From contig OY997588.1 of NCBI GenBank assembly GCA_963921825.1, positions 57,296,803 through 57,360,802 of the forward strand: DNA of 64,000 nt, written 5' to 3'. Under the pieces are notes generated by a model. That model saw nothing but the letters and a program-made list of their open reading frames with translations, was not told the origin of the DNA and made no database searches. Origin of the DNA: Erodium maritimum (taxonomy: Eukaryota > Streptophyta > Magnoliopsida > Geraniales > Geraniaceae). This document shows, one piece after another, positions 24,101 to 33,867 of this stretch (position 1 is its first letter; each line of letters opens with the position of its first letter). A program made the position numbers and the translations under genes.

Positions 24101-24694
24101 AACTCCAAAGGCTTCTCGGTGAAGGCCATTTACTCTGAGATCAGGAAAAACTTGGCAGGCCCCAGTCTTTAATGGTGCTCTATTCTTTGGAGAACAAAAC
24201 TCCCTCCCAAAATTTCTCTCTTTGGCTGGCTCGTTGCACTCAACGCTGTCCCCTCCAAGTCCTTCATGGAGGATCGGGGCGTCCACATCCCCATCGCCTC
24301 GGCCCTTTGTCCCTTTTGCAGTTTCACTTTTGAAGATAGCTCCCACCTACTCATGTCTTGCCAAAGATCACTCTCAATTTGGGTAGCGATCCTCAATTGG
24401 TGGAATCTCCAAGGTTGTCTCTCGTCCTCTCCTCTTGCCCTGATTCATCAATGGGGTGGTTTCCGGCTTAAAGTATTGGCAAAGCTTTTCTGGTTGAAAG
24501 TCCTGTTTATTGGGTTCTGGTTTATTTGGCTATCTCGCAACTCCTCGGTTTTCTTGGTTTTCCTTGAGCCGTTTGAATTAGTACTCTTGAGGATCCAACT
24601 CTACAGTTTCGCTCTCTTAAGCCTGAAATCTCCCGAAGTCTCGGATTCTGACATGGCTCGCTGGAAACTGGCCCCTTTGTCCTTCTTCTCTTAG
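21138..24694 (+). pseudogene. LINE-2 ORF2: endonuclease and reverse transcriptase, broken
   Basis: Opens with MIILSWNVRGLNSDKKK, the endonuclease start, then loses frame in the first 300 bases. From 21476 one frame holds to 24694, with TAA codons at about 22061, 22697 and 24170. Landmarks in order: LLAGDFNSVLHPFERSS, GHNFTWFGR and LLSDHKPIVL (endonuclease); FIALLPKIPSPTNFSHYRPI, RGRKLVDSVLVASELI, FSKAFDRLNC, VRQGCSISPFLF and the intact RT active site LQYADDTLLF; SYLGFALG; and the zinc-binding tail ALCPFCSFTFEDSSHLLMSC. Both catalytic Asp of RT are kept. It is a recent-looking but inactive copy. Confidence 0.93.
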
Positions 24695-24796
24695 CTGCAT
24701 CCTTTTTATTTCTTGCTCGCCCTTGATGGGCTTTTGTACTCTGCCTCTACTTTTTCCTTTTCATAAAATCGTTTTTTTTTGCGGATAAAAAAAAAC

Positions 24797-26085
24797 ATTA
24801 ACAAACCACTATCATCACACAAGAATAACTCAAATCCAATACATACATGAGAAAATTTGTATATCCATGGAGCCCTTCAATAACATATATAATTAATGGG
24901 ATCAACAAGAGAATATAAAAATGAGTACTCTATGTAAGGGTTGAGAAATTCCTCCTAGAAACACCATAATTCACCTTTTTCTTTCTTCGGTATCTTGCAC
25001 ACCAAGTTAAACTTATTTTTTCTCTCCTTTCTTTTGATGGTCCACATGAAGATGAAGCTCCTCACTCCTTGGAAAGACCCTCAAGGCTTTTCAATATTGG
25101 GAGTGGATATTTATAGATTTTGTAAATACCACTCCATGCCTCGGAACTCTCTCTCGCGTCGTGGTATCAGGTGATTTCCATTGCGTGAGAGAACCGAGAA
25201 AAATATCTCTACGATACGAACCACCCCGTAGTCTCGAGTTATTTCCACGGTGTGGGAATCTCACTCCTCCATGTTGTGGTGGTGTGAGGCGGTGGCAGCT
25301 CGTCCTATGTTCCCAAAACCTAGTTGAAACAACGTCGCTTGACGTCCATGTCGTGGAGGTCCTCTCCTCCATGCGGTGGGGATGTACGACAAGTCAGCAA
25401 TTTGGGTCCATCCTTGCTTTCTTCGAGCAAGAGCTTTTTCCTGAAGATCCTGCTCCTTAACCGATATACTTGTGCTCCATTTACATGATCAGGATCAATA
25501 CCTTGTCATAAAACACAAGGAAATCTCAAGTTGATCAAAACTAAAAATAAATAAAAATAAAGGCATTTAAATATGTTTTTATTAGGTTAAAACAAGTTTG
25601 AATAGCGAGCATAAGCGTCCAATCACACCTATGAGACGTTAGGATTCCTTATAATAGGCGTGTACTCGATCGGTTTAACTGACCATTGCACATTTTGAAT
25701 ACTTAAATTTAGAAAAATGATTTTTGAATTAAAAGTAGATTCTATTATTTAGATTCTTTAAACTAAAATTCAAAAATTGTACACTTTGAATTTCTAGTAG
25801 AACCCTATAAAGTGAATTCCCATTATTTTTAAACACATTAATTAAAGCTAAAGTAAATATGAAAAACATATATGAATCACAATTATACCTAGAAGAAAAA
25901 CAAACATGTATTATAATCATAAACAGAAAGGAAACAAACACGCGTCAAGATTCATATTATAATAGAGTTCAAATTGAAACATAAATGAAAATAGGCATGC
26001 AAATGAAGATACTGTTTACTTACCCGTTCCTAGTTTCCATCTGCTCCGGAGTTATCGATTATTGAACACAGCCGAATATTGATAT
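24797..26085 (-). mobile_element. Probable continuation of the old gypsy LTR, right of LINE-2
   Basis: No coding domain is visible. A patterned stretch at 25130-25400 has short GC-rich near-palindromes (for example cacggtgtgggaatctcac), surrounded by AT-rich sequence. By position it should be the rest of the LTR region that LINE-2 split. I could not find the outer LTR end or a target duplication, so the assignment is tentative. Confidence 0.35.
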
Positions 26086-26095
26086 ATATATAACA

Positions 26096-27632
26096 GAGGA
26101 GAAATCTAATAGAAACCACTCTTATCCTAAAAACTGTGTGAACCAATCCTAGCCACACACCCTTTAGATCCAACATTCACCATAATGCCACATCATCACC
26201 CCCAATACCATCAAAACTCACGCCACTTTCTTCCTTTCTCACGCAAGTAAGGGCATGATTGTAATAGCAGGGTGCCATGTGGACAAGTGTCCATTTTTTT
26301 GTTCAACAATTCACTAATTTAATCATTCCCGCTTCGTTTCAACTCCGATTAGCTTCAAACTTGCGCCAATATTTTTCTTTTTTCAAGGGCTTTAAATCAA
26401 GATCAGTCATGAATATATTTTGAAGCACGAAAATAAAAAGTTATATTGGGGTGATAAAAACAATGTTGAGTGTTGATAATTCTTCAGTAATAAATTTTTT
26501 ATATCGGGGTATCAAACTAGTGCTAAATAGTGTTTAGTATTGATAAAACTAGTGTTTAGTGTTCATAAAAAACATGTGATGATGTGATAAAAATCATGTT
26601 CGATTTTGGAAAATGAGGTGATAAAACTAGTGTTCAGTGTTGATAAACCCAGTGTATAGTGTTGATAAACTCAGTGTATAGCGTTGATAAAAATTACCCA
26701 GACTTAATTTTTTTTAAAAATTAGCCCCGAAATAAACGTGATAAACTAAAGTTTAGTGTTGATAAAAAAACATGTGATGGGATGATAAAAACACATGTAA
26801 TTTAATGATAAACATAGTGTTTAGTGTTGATAAAACTAGTGCTTAGTGTTCATAAAAAACATGTGATGATGTGATAAAAATCATGTTCGATTTTGGAAAA
26901 TGAGGTGATAAAACTAGTGTTCAGTGTTGATGAACCCAGTGTATAGTGTTGATAAACTCAGTGTATAGTGTTGATAAAAATTACTCAGACTTAACTTTTT
27001 TTAAAAAGCATCCCCGAAATAAGCGTGATAACCTAGAGTTTAGTGTTGATAAAAAAAACATGTGATGGGATGATAAAAACACATGTAATTTAATGATAAA
27101 CATAGTGTTTAGTGTTGATAAAACTAGTGCTTAGTGTTCATAAAAAAACATGTGATGATGTGATAAAAATCATGTTCGATTTTGGAAAATGAGGTGATAA
27201 AACTAGTGTTCAGTGTTGATAAACCCAGTGTATAGTGTTGATAAACCCAGTGTATAGTGTTGATAAAAATTACCCAGACTTGACTTTTTTAAAAAAATCA
27301 GCCCCGAAAATAAATTTTTTTTTCGTGCTTCAAAATAAATATTCATGACTGATCTTGATAGAAAGCCCTTGAAAAAAAAAACTAATGGCGCAAGTTTGAA
27401 GCCAATCAGAGTTCAAACGAAGCGGGAAAAAATAAATTAGTGAATTGGTAAAAAAAAATAGTATGATGGTTTTACTAAAAAGCCCTTACCACTTACTAAA
27501 AAGTGATGTTTTTTTTGCAGTCAACAAGGTAACAAATCAATTGCATCTCATCCATCCATTCTTAAAATGAATGGCTTAGATTGGTTCACACGGTTTTTAC
27601 GTTAAGGGGTGGTTCCTATTTGATTTTTCCTC
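26096..27632. mobile_element. Non-autonomous Mutator-like element (MULE) with long terminal inverted repeats, 1537 bp
   Basis: The left end gaggagaaatctaatag and the right end (reverse strand gaggaaaaatcaaatag) are inverted repeats. The match resumes after a less similar stretch, through cccgcttcgtttcaactc, caaacttgcgcca, tcaagggcttt and atcaagatcagtcatgaata, on the left to about 26438 and on the right from about 27311. A perfect 10-bp target duplication, atatataaca, flanks the element (26086-26095 and 27633-27642). Duplications of 9-11 bp with long inverted repeats are the hallmark of Mutator-like elements. There is no transposase; the interior is a tandem repeat. Confidence 0.88.
26440..27310. 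repeat. Internal tandem array of the MULE, 287-bp higher-order period
   Basis: The marker catgttcgattttgg recurs at 26595, 26882 and 27171, giving periods of 287 and 289. Inside each unit are many copies of an approximately 20-30 bp subunit based on agtgttgataaa. Neighbouring units are nearly identical, so the amplification or homogenisation is recent. Confidence 0.9.
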
Positions 27633-27724
27633 ATATATAACATGAAAAACAAATCATTCGTATAGTTCTATTTAAATCATGTTATGATGATGGTCTAATA
27701 ATATGAAGAAGTTGGGTAAAACTT

Positions 27725-27743
27725 ATAGTAGCATTGACATATT
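27725..27743. repeat. Target-site duplication of retroposon R1, left copy
   Basis: The 19-bp sequence atagtagcattgacatatt is found again exactly at 29672-29690. Confidence 0.93.
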
Positions 27744-28091
27744 TTTTTTGAGCCAAATGTGCAATATTATTAAAGATCGAAACTGATTACATTAACGTGC
27801 ATCGAAGAACAAGCTCCCTAACCACTGAGAAAAAGTTAGAATAGGCGAACAATGGTTCTCTGAGCCTTTTTAGATCATAACTGACACAGGCGGTTTGTTG
27901 GTGTATCATGGGAAAAAGTAGATGGTCGTCATAAGCGGTCGTGTGATGCCTCAGGGGAAAAGGTAGAATACGGATAGAGGGAAGGGGGTACCGGAGATCC
28001 TGAGGATCCTCGACGGTAATAGTGATGGAGGGAGGCAGCGCATTATATAGGGACCCCTCCTAAGGCCAGTCCATGATGCACAACGGACGAC

Positions 28092-28280
28092 TCATTCCTC
28101 CTGGCGGGGCTGCTTCCCCGCCCTGAACAGATCCTCCTGAGGGATCCCAACTGCAGACTGTTTTAGAGTGCCCTGGCCTACACTAGTGACAGCAGGACCC
28201 GCCTCCTTCGCTCCCAAATCCTCGCGAGCTCCTACATCCAGAGGGCTAGAACACTGTGGCAAAACCTCCAGCAATGGCAA
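28092..28280 (-). CDS. Second small ORF of retroposon R1, conserved in R2
   Basis: 62 codons ending EDLFRAGKQPRQEE and stop. Retroposon R2 has a matching ORF (35936-36127) ending DAQFRAGKQPCKEE and stop at the same place, with AREDLG, GTLKQ and FRAGKQP shared. The shared frame and shared stop suggest a real coding end. It may be the C-terminal part of a longer protein whose frame is broken upstream. No function is recognised. Confidence 0.4.
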   Translation of the reverse strand: MPLLEVLPQCSSPLDVGAREDLGAKEAGPAVTSVGQGTLKQSAVGIPQEDLFRAGKQPRQEE

Positions 28281-28317
28281 GTCAGGGGGTCGAGGTAGAA
28301 CCCTACCTAGTATCAGA

Positions 28318-29598
28318 TCAGAATGGGGGGAGCCGGAACCCTAGGAACTGCACCGCCTGGGGAAGGAGGGGCCAGAGCAAGGTCTTGGCACACCTTAGAA
28401 ACCGCGCTGCCCGGGGGAGGAGGGGCCAGAGCAAGGTCTTGGCAAACCCTAGAAATTGCGCCGCCCGGGGGAGGAGGGGCCAGATCAAGGTTTTGGCAAA
28501 ACGGTTGGGTCGGTAGAGCAGAGTTTGGAGGGGGAGGGCCGAGGAGGACGTTGCGTGGGAAGAATATATAACTGGGGGACGTCGTAAGGGCCGCCCTCGT
28601 CTCGGCTTCGCGGCCGGTTGCTTGGTGGGTGGCGGCGGTAGCGACGACGCAGAAGTAGGGATTAGGGTTCCCTCTACTGGGTGAGGATCCACTCCATCAC
28701 GCCGGAGCAGATACGCTGGGATCGCAGGAAGGGAGGGGATGTAAGGAATCCTCATTACATTAGGTAAGGGCACCAGTGGGTGAGAGAACGTGCTCCTCAA
28801 GGTGTGGGGAAAACGACGATCCTTCCGCTTTTAACCACGAAGAGCCGCAGGAAGCGGATCCCGATCCATCCGAACCCAGGGGCCTGACAGGACCGGTACC
28901 AGAGGCGACGCCGCCGTGATCAGACATTTAGGAGGGTGTCCTCGCTTTGGTGGTTGGCGAGCCGGTGACGCCGAGGCGAGACTGGGCGAATGAGCAACCA
29001 CTGCCATTGAAGAAGGCACATGAAAAGAGAGTGGAGAGAGTGGTGGTTCCGTATCTCTTGGTGGACGCTTCCGTCGAACCCTAAAAGGCCGAACCACTTC
29101 ACTCGATGGGCGTGGTGGAGTGATGTCAGGCCCGGGAGACCGTGCTGGTGGGGGCGGTGTAGCACCTTCCATTGGCAGTAGAGATAGTGGGATGACCGGA
29201 TCGGGCAACGCATGTGGCGTAGGTAGGGATTCCTCGGGGAGGATACACACCGTCGATCCTAGAGAATCCGAAGCTGAGTCCGTAGAGAATGCAAACAGAG
29301 GAGGCGGGGCCGAGACATGGGGGACGGGAGGAGAGAGTGATGGTGGGATCTTCAAACCATACGAAGCAGAGAGGCTAGGCGACATCGGTGGGAAGGTATG
29401 AGGGTGCATTGCGATCAGACTGGAAGTCGACGAAGCCACAAGAGGGACAGGAAGGGGAAGAGACGTCGAGGGCTGGGGAAGAGCCAGCCACTCCCATCCG
29501 TATGTGAACTCTGCACCGATGGCACAAGTGAACATGGGAACGACAAAGCCGACAAGCCCAGGCGTTGCAGGAGCGACGACGGCATGAGGAAGCTCCAT
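28318..29598 (-). CDS. Proline-rich ORF of retroposon R1 with AT-hook-like motif, one in-frame stop
   Basis: ATG at 29598. The frame is open to TAA at about 28831 and then continues in the same frame to 28318, about 427 codons with a single stop. The N-terminus includes VGFVVPMFTCAIGAEFTYGW and EWLALPQPS. The start region of retroposon R2 has a clearly related sequence (VGFAVPVFACPI, FTYG, EWLAFPQPS), so the reading frame has been conserved. The middle is rich in Pro and Ser. AT-hook-like basic motifs follow: RPFRVRRKRPPRD and KPRRGRPLRRPP. The C-terminus has three 18-residue repeats (AKTLLWPLLPRAARFLR type) from the 54-bp tandem repeat. I recognise no family. It could be a degenerate LINE ORF1 that binds nucleic acid, or a captured host sequence. 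Confidence 0.5.
28364..28502. repeat. 54-bp tandem repeat, three copies, in frame in the R1 ORF
   Basis: The core aggaggggccagagcaaggt starts at 28364, 28418 and 28472, so the period is exactly 54. On the minus strand each unit encodes 18 residues around LLWPLLPRAA. One diverged unit is seen in the related elements near 30170 and 36300. Confidence 0.9.
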
Positions 29599-29671
29599 AG
29601 CAGCAAGGGAAAGCTAGAGCTAGGGTAGGCTCTCAAAAACGAGAGAGATTTTTTTACACGGGGATTTTTTA

Positions 29672-29690
29672 ATAGTAGCATTGACATATT
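29672..29690. repeat. Target-site duplication of retroposon R1, right copy
   Basis: Exact 19-bp copy of 27725-27743. It marks the 5' end of R1, which reads on the minus strand. Confidence 0.93.
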
Positions 29691-29795
29691 GTTGATATAT
29701 TTTAAATAATTATGGATATATTTTGTCTTTTATTATAAAATTAGAGTAAAGTGACAAAATTTAAAAGTTCAGTATAACTATGTGAGAAAATTTAA

Positions 29796-30672
29796 GACGT
29801 ACAAATAATGGAGAAGAGCTCTGTTATGGTTTCGGCGTCGCCTTGTCGTGCCTCACCCCAGCCCAGCCTCCATCCCTCCTGGCGTAGTTTCGGTCCCTCG
29901 TCGCCGCTGCCATGACGTTCTCCCCGCTCCTCTTCCTCTTCTGTTGCTGCTAGGCCGGGATTAGAGGATCTCCCCTCTCTGTGAGGTAACTCACCTTGGT
30001 CCTCTTCGTCGACGATTCCTCATTCTCTTCAGGCACTACTTCCGCAGCCGTCACTGAAGCAGCCATCGTTGTCCCCACCTCCTTGGCCTCCACCGAGGAA
30101 GACGAGGGAGAGGAGGAGCCAAGGCCAGGGTTGGAGCAAGGCATGGTGGATGCGTAACCCTAGGATCCGTGCCGCCCAGGAGAGGAATAGCCAGAGCAAG
30201 GTTGTGGCAAATTTGGGCCGGCAAACTAGGGTTTGGAGGAAGGAGGGCGGGGAGGGAGTTACTTGGAGAAGAAGCAACCGAGGACGTCAATCAACCGTCA
30301 AGCCACCTAAAGCCGTCGACGTCCCTGCAGCCGCCGCCGTCATGCCTACTGAGCAGGAAATCGAGAATTTCCCTAGGGAGGGGAGCATCAAGAACTGGCC
30401 TTGGGAGGGGTCCCTAGACGATGCTTTGCCTCCCACCATCACCATTACTGTCGAGGTCTCTGATCTCTAGTACCCGTTCCCCCCACCCATATTATACCCT
30501 TGTCCATGGGGCACCAATTCAAAACCATCGAGGACGGTTCTACTGTGAAAAAAAAATAGCGAACATTCTTAAATGTTCTTGCCCTGTTCTTCGTGGTCAG
30601 AGAGTCTCTGATGCACTTTGTTGTCATTCCACAATTTGATTAATGAAATTTCGCACCTTTCGCTAAAAAAAC
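29796..30672 (+). mobile_element. Retroposon R3: short member of the R family, plus strand
   Basis: Flanked by a near-perfect 13-bp target duplication, tgagaaaatttaa (29783-29795) and tgagaaattttaa (30673-30685), with an A-tail at 30665-30672. It shares with R1 a single diverged copy of the ggccagagcaaggt unit and the segment gatgctttgcctcccaccat, which matches the R1 3' region (27990-28050, opposite strand). The last 70 bases differ from R1 and match the tail of the element at 57590-58389 (ttaatgaa and cgcacctttc before the A-tail). It is much shorter than R1 and is internally or 5' reduced. Confidence 0.7.
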
Positions 30673-32574
30673 TGAGAAATTTTAAATATTAATATAACAA
30701 ATTGAAAATAATGATAAAGGCAGTGTACTTTTACGAAATTATCCTTGGTTGGACTAATGGCACTCTTTGACTGCTGCTGATGGTTCCCCCTCTTATACTA
30801 ACAATACATTAGTCCGATATATAACAATACTTAACAATGCTTAGTCGATCCAAAGTGTGGTTGATTATGGTTACATATAGTGATGTAGTTCTATACGTTC
30901 GACCCACTTATCAATTTCCATATGGTCTCAGATCCGATGTGGGGATATATTGTCTGACTTGACCTTTGTTTAAAAATCGAATCTTAAACATGAAGGGAGT
31001 GATGTAGCATGACACAAATTATATAAAGAAAAATAAGCACAACACTTGACTATCAAGACAGACGGGCCGGCTCTCGCCCCTGACCCGCGTGTTCGCGGTC
31101 CGCGGCCCTCGGTCCGTCCCACTGTGGGCTTCGGTTTACGCAGTCCTCGGCCCTAAAACACGCGGTCCGGGCTTCAGCCCTCGCCCCTCGCTCGCGGGCC
31201 GAGCCGCAGCCCACGCCCCACGGCCCGTGCCTCGCTCCCGTCCACTCCGTTGCGCCACGTGTCCTGCATCAGAAAAATAAATTGCTTTATAATTGGAAAA
31301 TTGTTTTGAAAAATCCAGTAATCACGCCCACATTAATTATGTTAGATACTAATTATAATATATACATTAATTATAGATATACATTAATCACGCCCAAATT
31401 AGCATTCAATTATACATTAATTACATACCAAATTCCAAAAATAATAATTAAGGTATTATATAATTAAGGATGCAAAATTTTAAATCTTTTGTTTTTTACT
31501 AATTATTTTTTAAATCTAATTTGTAAGGGTAAAATGACAATTTTTACATAAATTACAACAAAAAACAAATTCAATATACTTTCTTTATATTTATCAAAAA
31601 AGATGGCTACAAGTTATAAAAAAGTATGCCTAAGGATATTGGACTAAGAATTGTAGATATACACACCGTTTCAATTAGACTAAGAATTTGTTTATATTTT
31701 ATATAATTTAAACGGTTTATGATAAAGAATTAAATAAAATTACAAGTTCATTTTTTCCGTGTTAAATTTATTTATTATTTTTCTTATTGTCATTAATTAT
31801 TATTTTTCACATTTGTTTTAATTTTATACAATTTAAACGGTTTCCGATAAAGAATTAAATAAAACAACAAAATATCAATTAATTAACAACTTACCATCCA
31901 GTCAGCACAAGGGTCTCAACCCCAGAGTCTCACTTAAGGCCTCTCATTGCAAAACACACACTATTCTGAGGTCCTAGGGCCTCACTTTTGTCCAGTCAGC
32001 ACAAGGGCCTCAGGGTCAAGGCCTTACCCAGGGCCTTTCCATTGTACATGCTCTTAGATGTGGAATTCGTTACCGTATTGGTACATACGTTCAATCAATA
32101 TTCTTCCATTAACACCAGCCTTGTGGACTACAATTTAACATCAATTTTAGATTTATATTACTATTTTTTTTATTTGTAATTCTTCTTAATATACATGTTT
32201 AACTGGTAGAGACTCTCACTGGAGATGCTCTTAGAGAGTTAATGGCAACAAAATGTACATGGGGCAGACGAACAACTTTCTGGATATCTGCAAAACTACA
32301 TTTATTACTTGCTATAGGTATACTTATTTCCAAAATTACATGTACAAATATTTGGTTATTATAGACTTCTATATGCTGAGGAAGCAAAGCTATTTCTTGA
32401 TGCATATGCTAGGAAAATACATTTCTGTATACTTCTGGTTGCTGGTGCCCTCAGATTTACAAGGAATAAACTCACGCGGGCACCTGCAAATGAACAAAAC
32501 TCTTGCCATTGCAATCGCTTGAAGAAACAATCGAGGAGATTAAAACTTCAAGCTTCTGAATGGAGTCTTTGGTT
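30673..32574. other. Intergenic: AT-rich, with a GC-rich island at 31050-31270
   Basis: No gene is recognised. 31050-31270 is a sharp GC-rich, CpG-rich block in otherwise AT-rich DNA. A direct duplication occurs around taatttaaacggttt (31707 and about 31833). 31890-32055 has a repeated cagtcagcacaagggcctca motif. Two ends of the atgctcttag type (about 32046 and 32227) resemble MITE termini, but I could not pair them. The last bases before 32575 should include the 3' UTR of the RING gene. Confidence 0.5.
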
Positions 32575-33867
32575 CTATTTGTCTAGCTCTTTCTTGCAGA
32601 GAGGACAACAAGATATTATCCTAAGCCATTGATCCACACAATTGAGGTGAAACATGTGAGAGCACGGTAGCTGTCTCACCTCTTCCTTGTCTCGGTATTT
32701 CGCTAGGCAAATGCAGCATTCCTATCAGGAAGACAACGGATAAACAAAGACGTGAGCATATGAGAATCTAAATAGTTGGGGAAACTAATTCATGCATATA
32801 TGACTTCAATGTTGGAGTTTGACTTACAGGGCAATCTTCTAAGTTGGCAACAACTTTATACTTCCAACTTGGGAGTCTTGAAATTTGATCGTCAGAGGCT
32901 CCTCTATCAGCATGTCCCATGTTCATGTTGTATCCAACGAGGTTGCTGATAATGGGCACACAGCAACACAGCAATAGAAACAGTAGGAAGGGAAAAGAGT
33001 AGCAGACAGCATTGAAAGCAAGCAGGGAGAGGCAGAGCACATTCAGTTTTGGAGCTCTGTGGAATGATCCAAGTCGCGAATCAAAGACCCAAACATTACC
33101 CATCACAAACCATATTGCAAAGAACAGCTCAAGAGATGTTCGGCACTTGTTCATCAAATGTGAGTTCCTGTGTACACCAATTGTAAAGCAAAAGGTATGT
33201 AAATGCAAACAATAAACAATCCTTGTGCATTGTGGTTGAAACTTCCATGTCTAATTACCTTAAAATGCACTACTCGTTAGCTTTGAAAAGGAGCTGGTTA
33301 CCAAACACTTAAATGATTTATGTTGAAGTAACGTTGGGAATGAATGTTGAATAGCAGACATTACCTGGGTTCCTCAGTGCCCCTCTGCTGTTCCATAACA
33401 GAAAGGCTGATACGATCACCATGCATCATATGGATGTGCCTGTATCGCCCAAATAGTGGTAGAACACTGAGGGCACAGCCTATATCATAACCAGTAACCC
33501 ATATCCTCATAGGCCAATTAGGCTTCTCCCGCTTGGAAACAGCCAAAGTAAACGATATGACGCTTATTTGAATAAGCAAAGCCATGAACTCCAGCGTCAT
33601 CCAAGTCTTGGAATTAAAAGGGTTTGAGCCAAGATCAGACCCCATACCATTCTGGTAGTGGTACACTCTTCTTAAGAAACTGAACCACCTAGCTCTAGAT
33701 ATCCTCATAGCCACTCTTATCAAGAACGAAGAAAGGGAAGCCTGAGGAGACCTACTGCGTGCGCTCACAGATATACGGTCACCTCCTGCAGAGGAATTCG
33801 ACGAAAATGAAATGGCAGCACCCGATTCACACAACGAATCTGGTGGGAAGAAGTGCCCGGTATTCAT
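32575..33867 (-). CDS. RING-H2 membrane E3 ubiquitin ligase, three exons, 329 aa
   Basis: Likely transfers ubiquitin to substrates at an intracellular membrane. Exons 33867-33365, 33167-32828 and 32721-32575 join in phase at GT-AG sites. I chose the ATG at 33867 (MNTGHFFPPDS). The N-terminal 70 residues are Ser-rich and soluble. Four hydrophobic segments follow: about 90-110 (WMTLEFMALLIQISVISFTL), 120-140, 173-195 (LELFFAIWFVMGNVWVF) and 205-240 (LLFLLLCCCVPII). The C-terminal RING has the RING-H2 spacing C-x2-C-x14-C-x-H-x2-H-x2-C-x10-C-x2-C, opening ECCICLAKYRDKEEVRQLPC and closing CCPLC. The segments SNPFNSKTWM and NMGHADRGASDDQISRLPSW match the Arabidopsis At4g11680/At1g68070 subgroup. 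Its length is near that of the family. No break was seen. Confidence 0.92.

Larger units (their letters stand above)
20949..24796 (+). mobile_element. LINE-2: 5'-truncated L1-type LINE with A-tail
   Basis: Most of an ORF2 followed by a short 3' UTR and an A-tail (about 24787-24796). No ORF1 is present. The copy begins about 40 bases before an ORF2 start, and that start region is duplicated (see 20949-21177). Codon use is more GC-rich than in LINE-1, so it is a different family. I found no convincing target duplication. It lies inside the LTR region of the old gypsy element. Confidence 0.88.
27744..29671 (-). mobile_element. Retroposon R1: 1.9 kb non-autonomous LINE-like element with its own ORF
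   Basis: A 19-bp perfect target duplication and an A-tail (T-run at 27744-27749 on the plus strand) show insertion by LINE machinery. The 5' end on the minus strand reads TTTTTGAGAGCCTACCC. LINE-3 also begins with a TGAGAGCCTACC motif. The 3' end (TAATAATATTGCACATTTGG before the A-tail) resembles LINE-3's CAATAATATTCATCG. R1 has no endonuclease or RT. It carries a proline-rich ORF (28318-29598) and a shorter conserved ORF (28092-28280). Confidence 0.88.
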
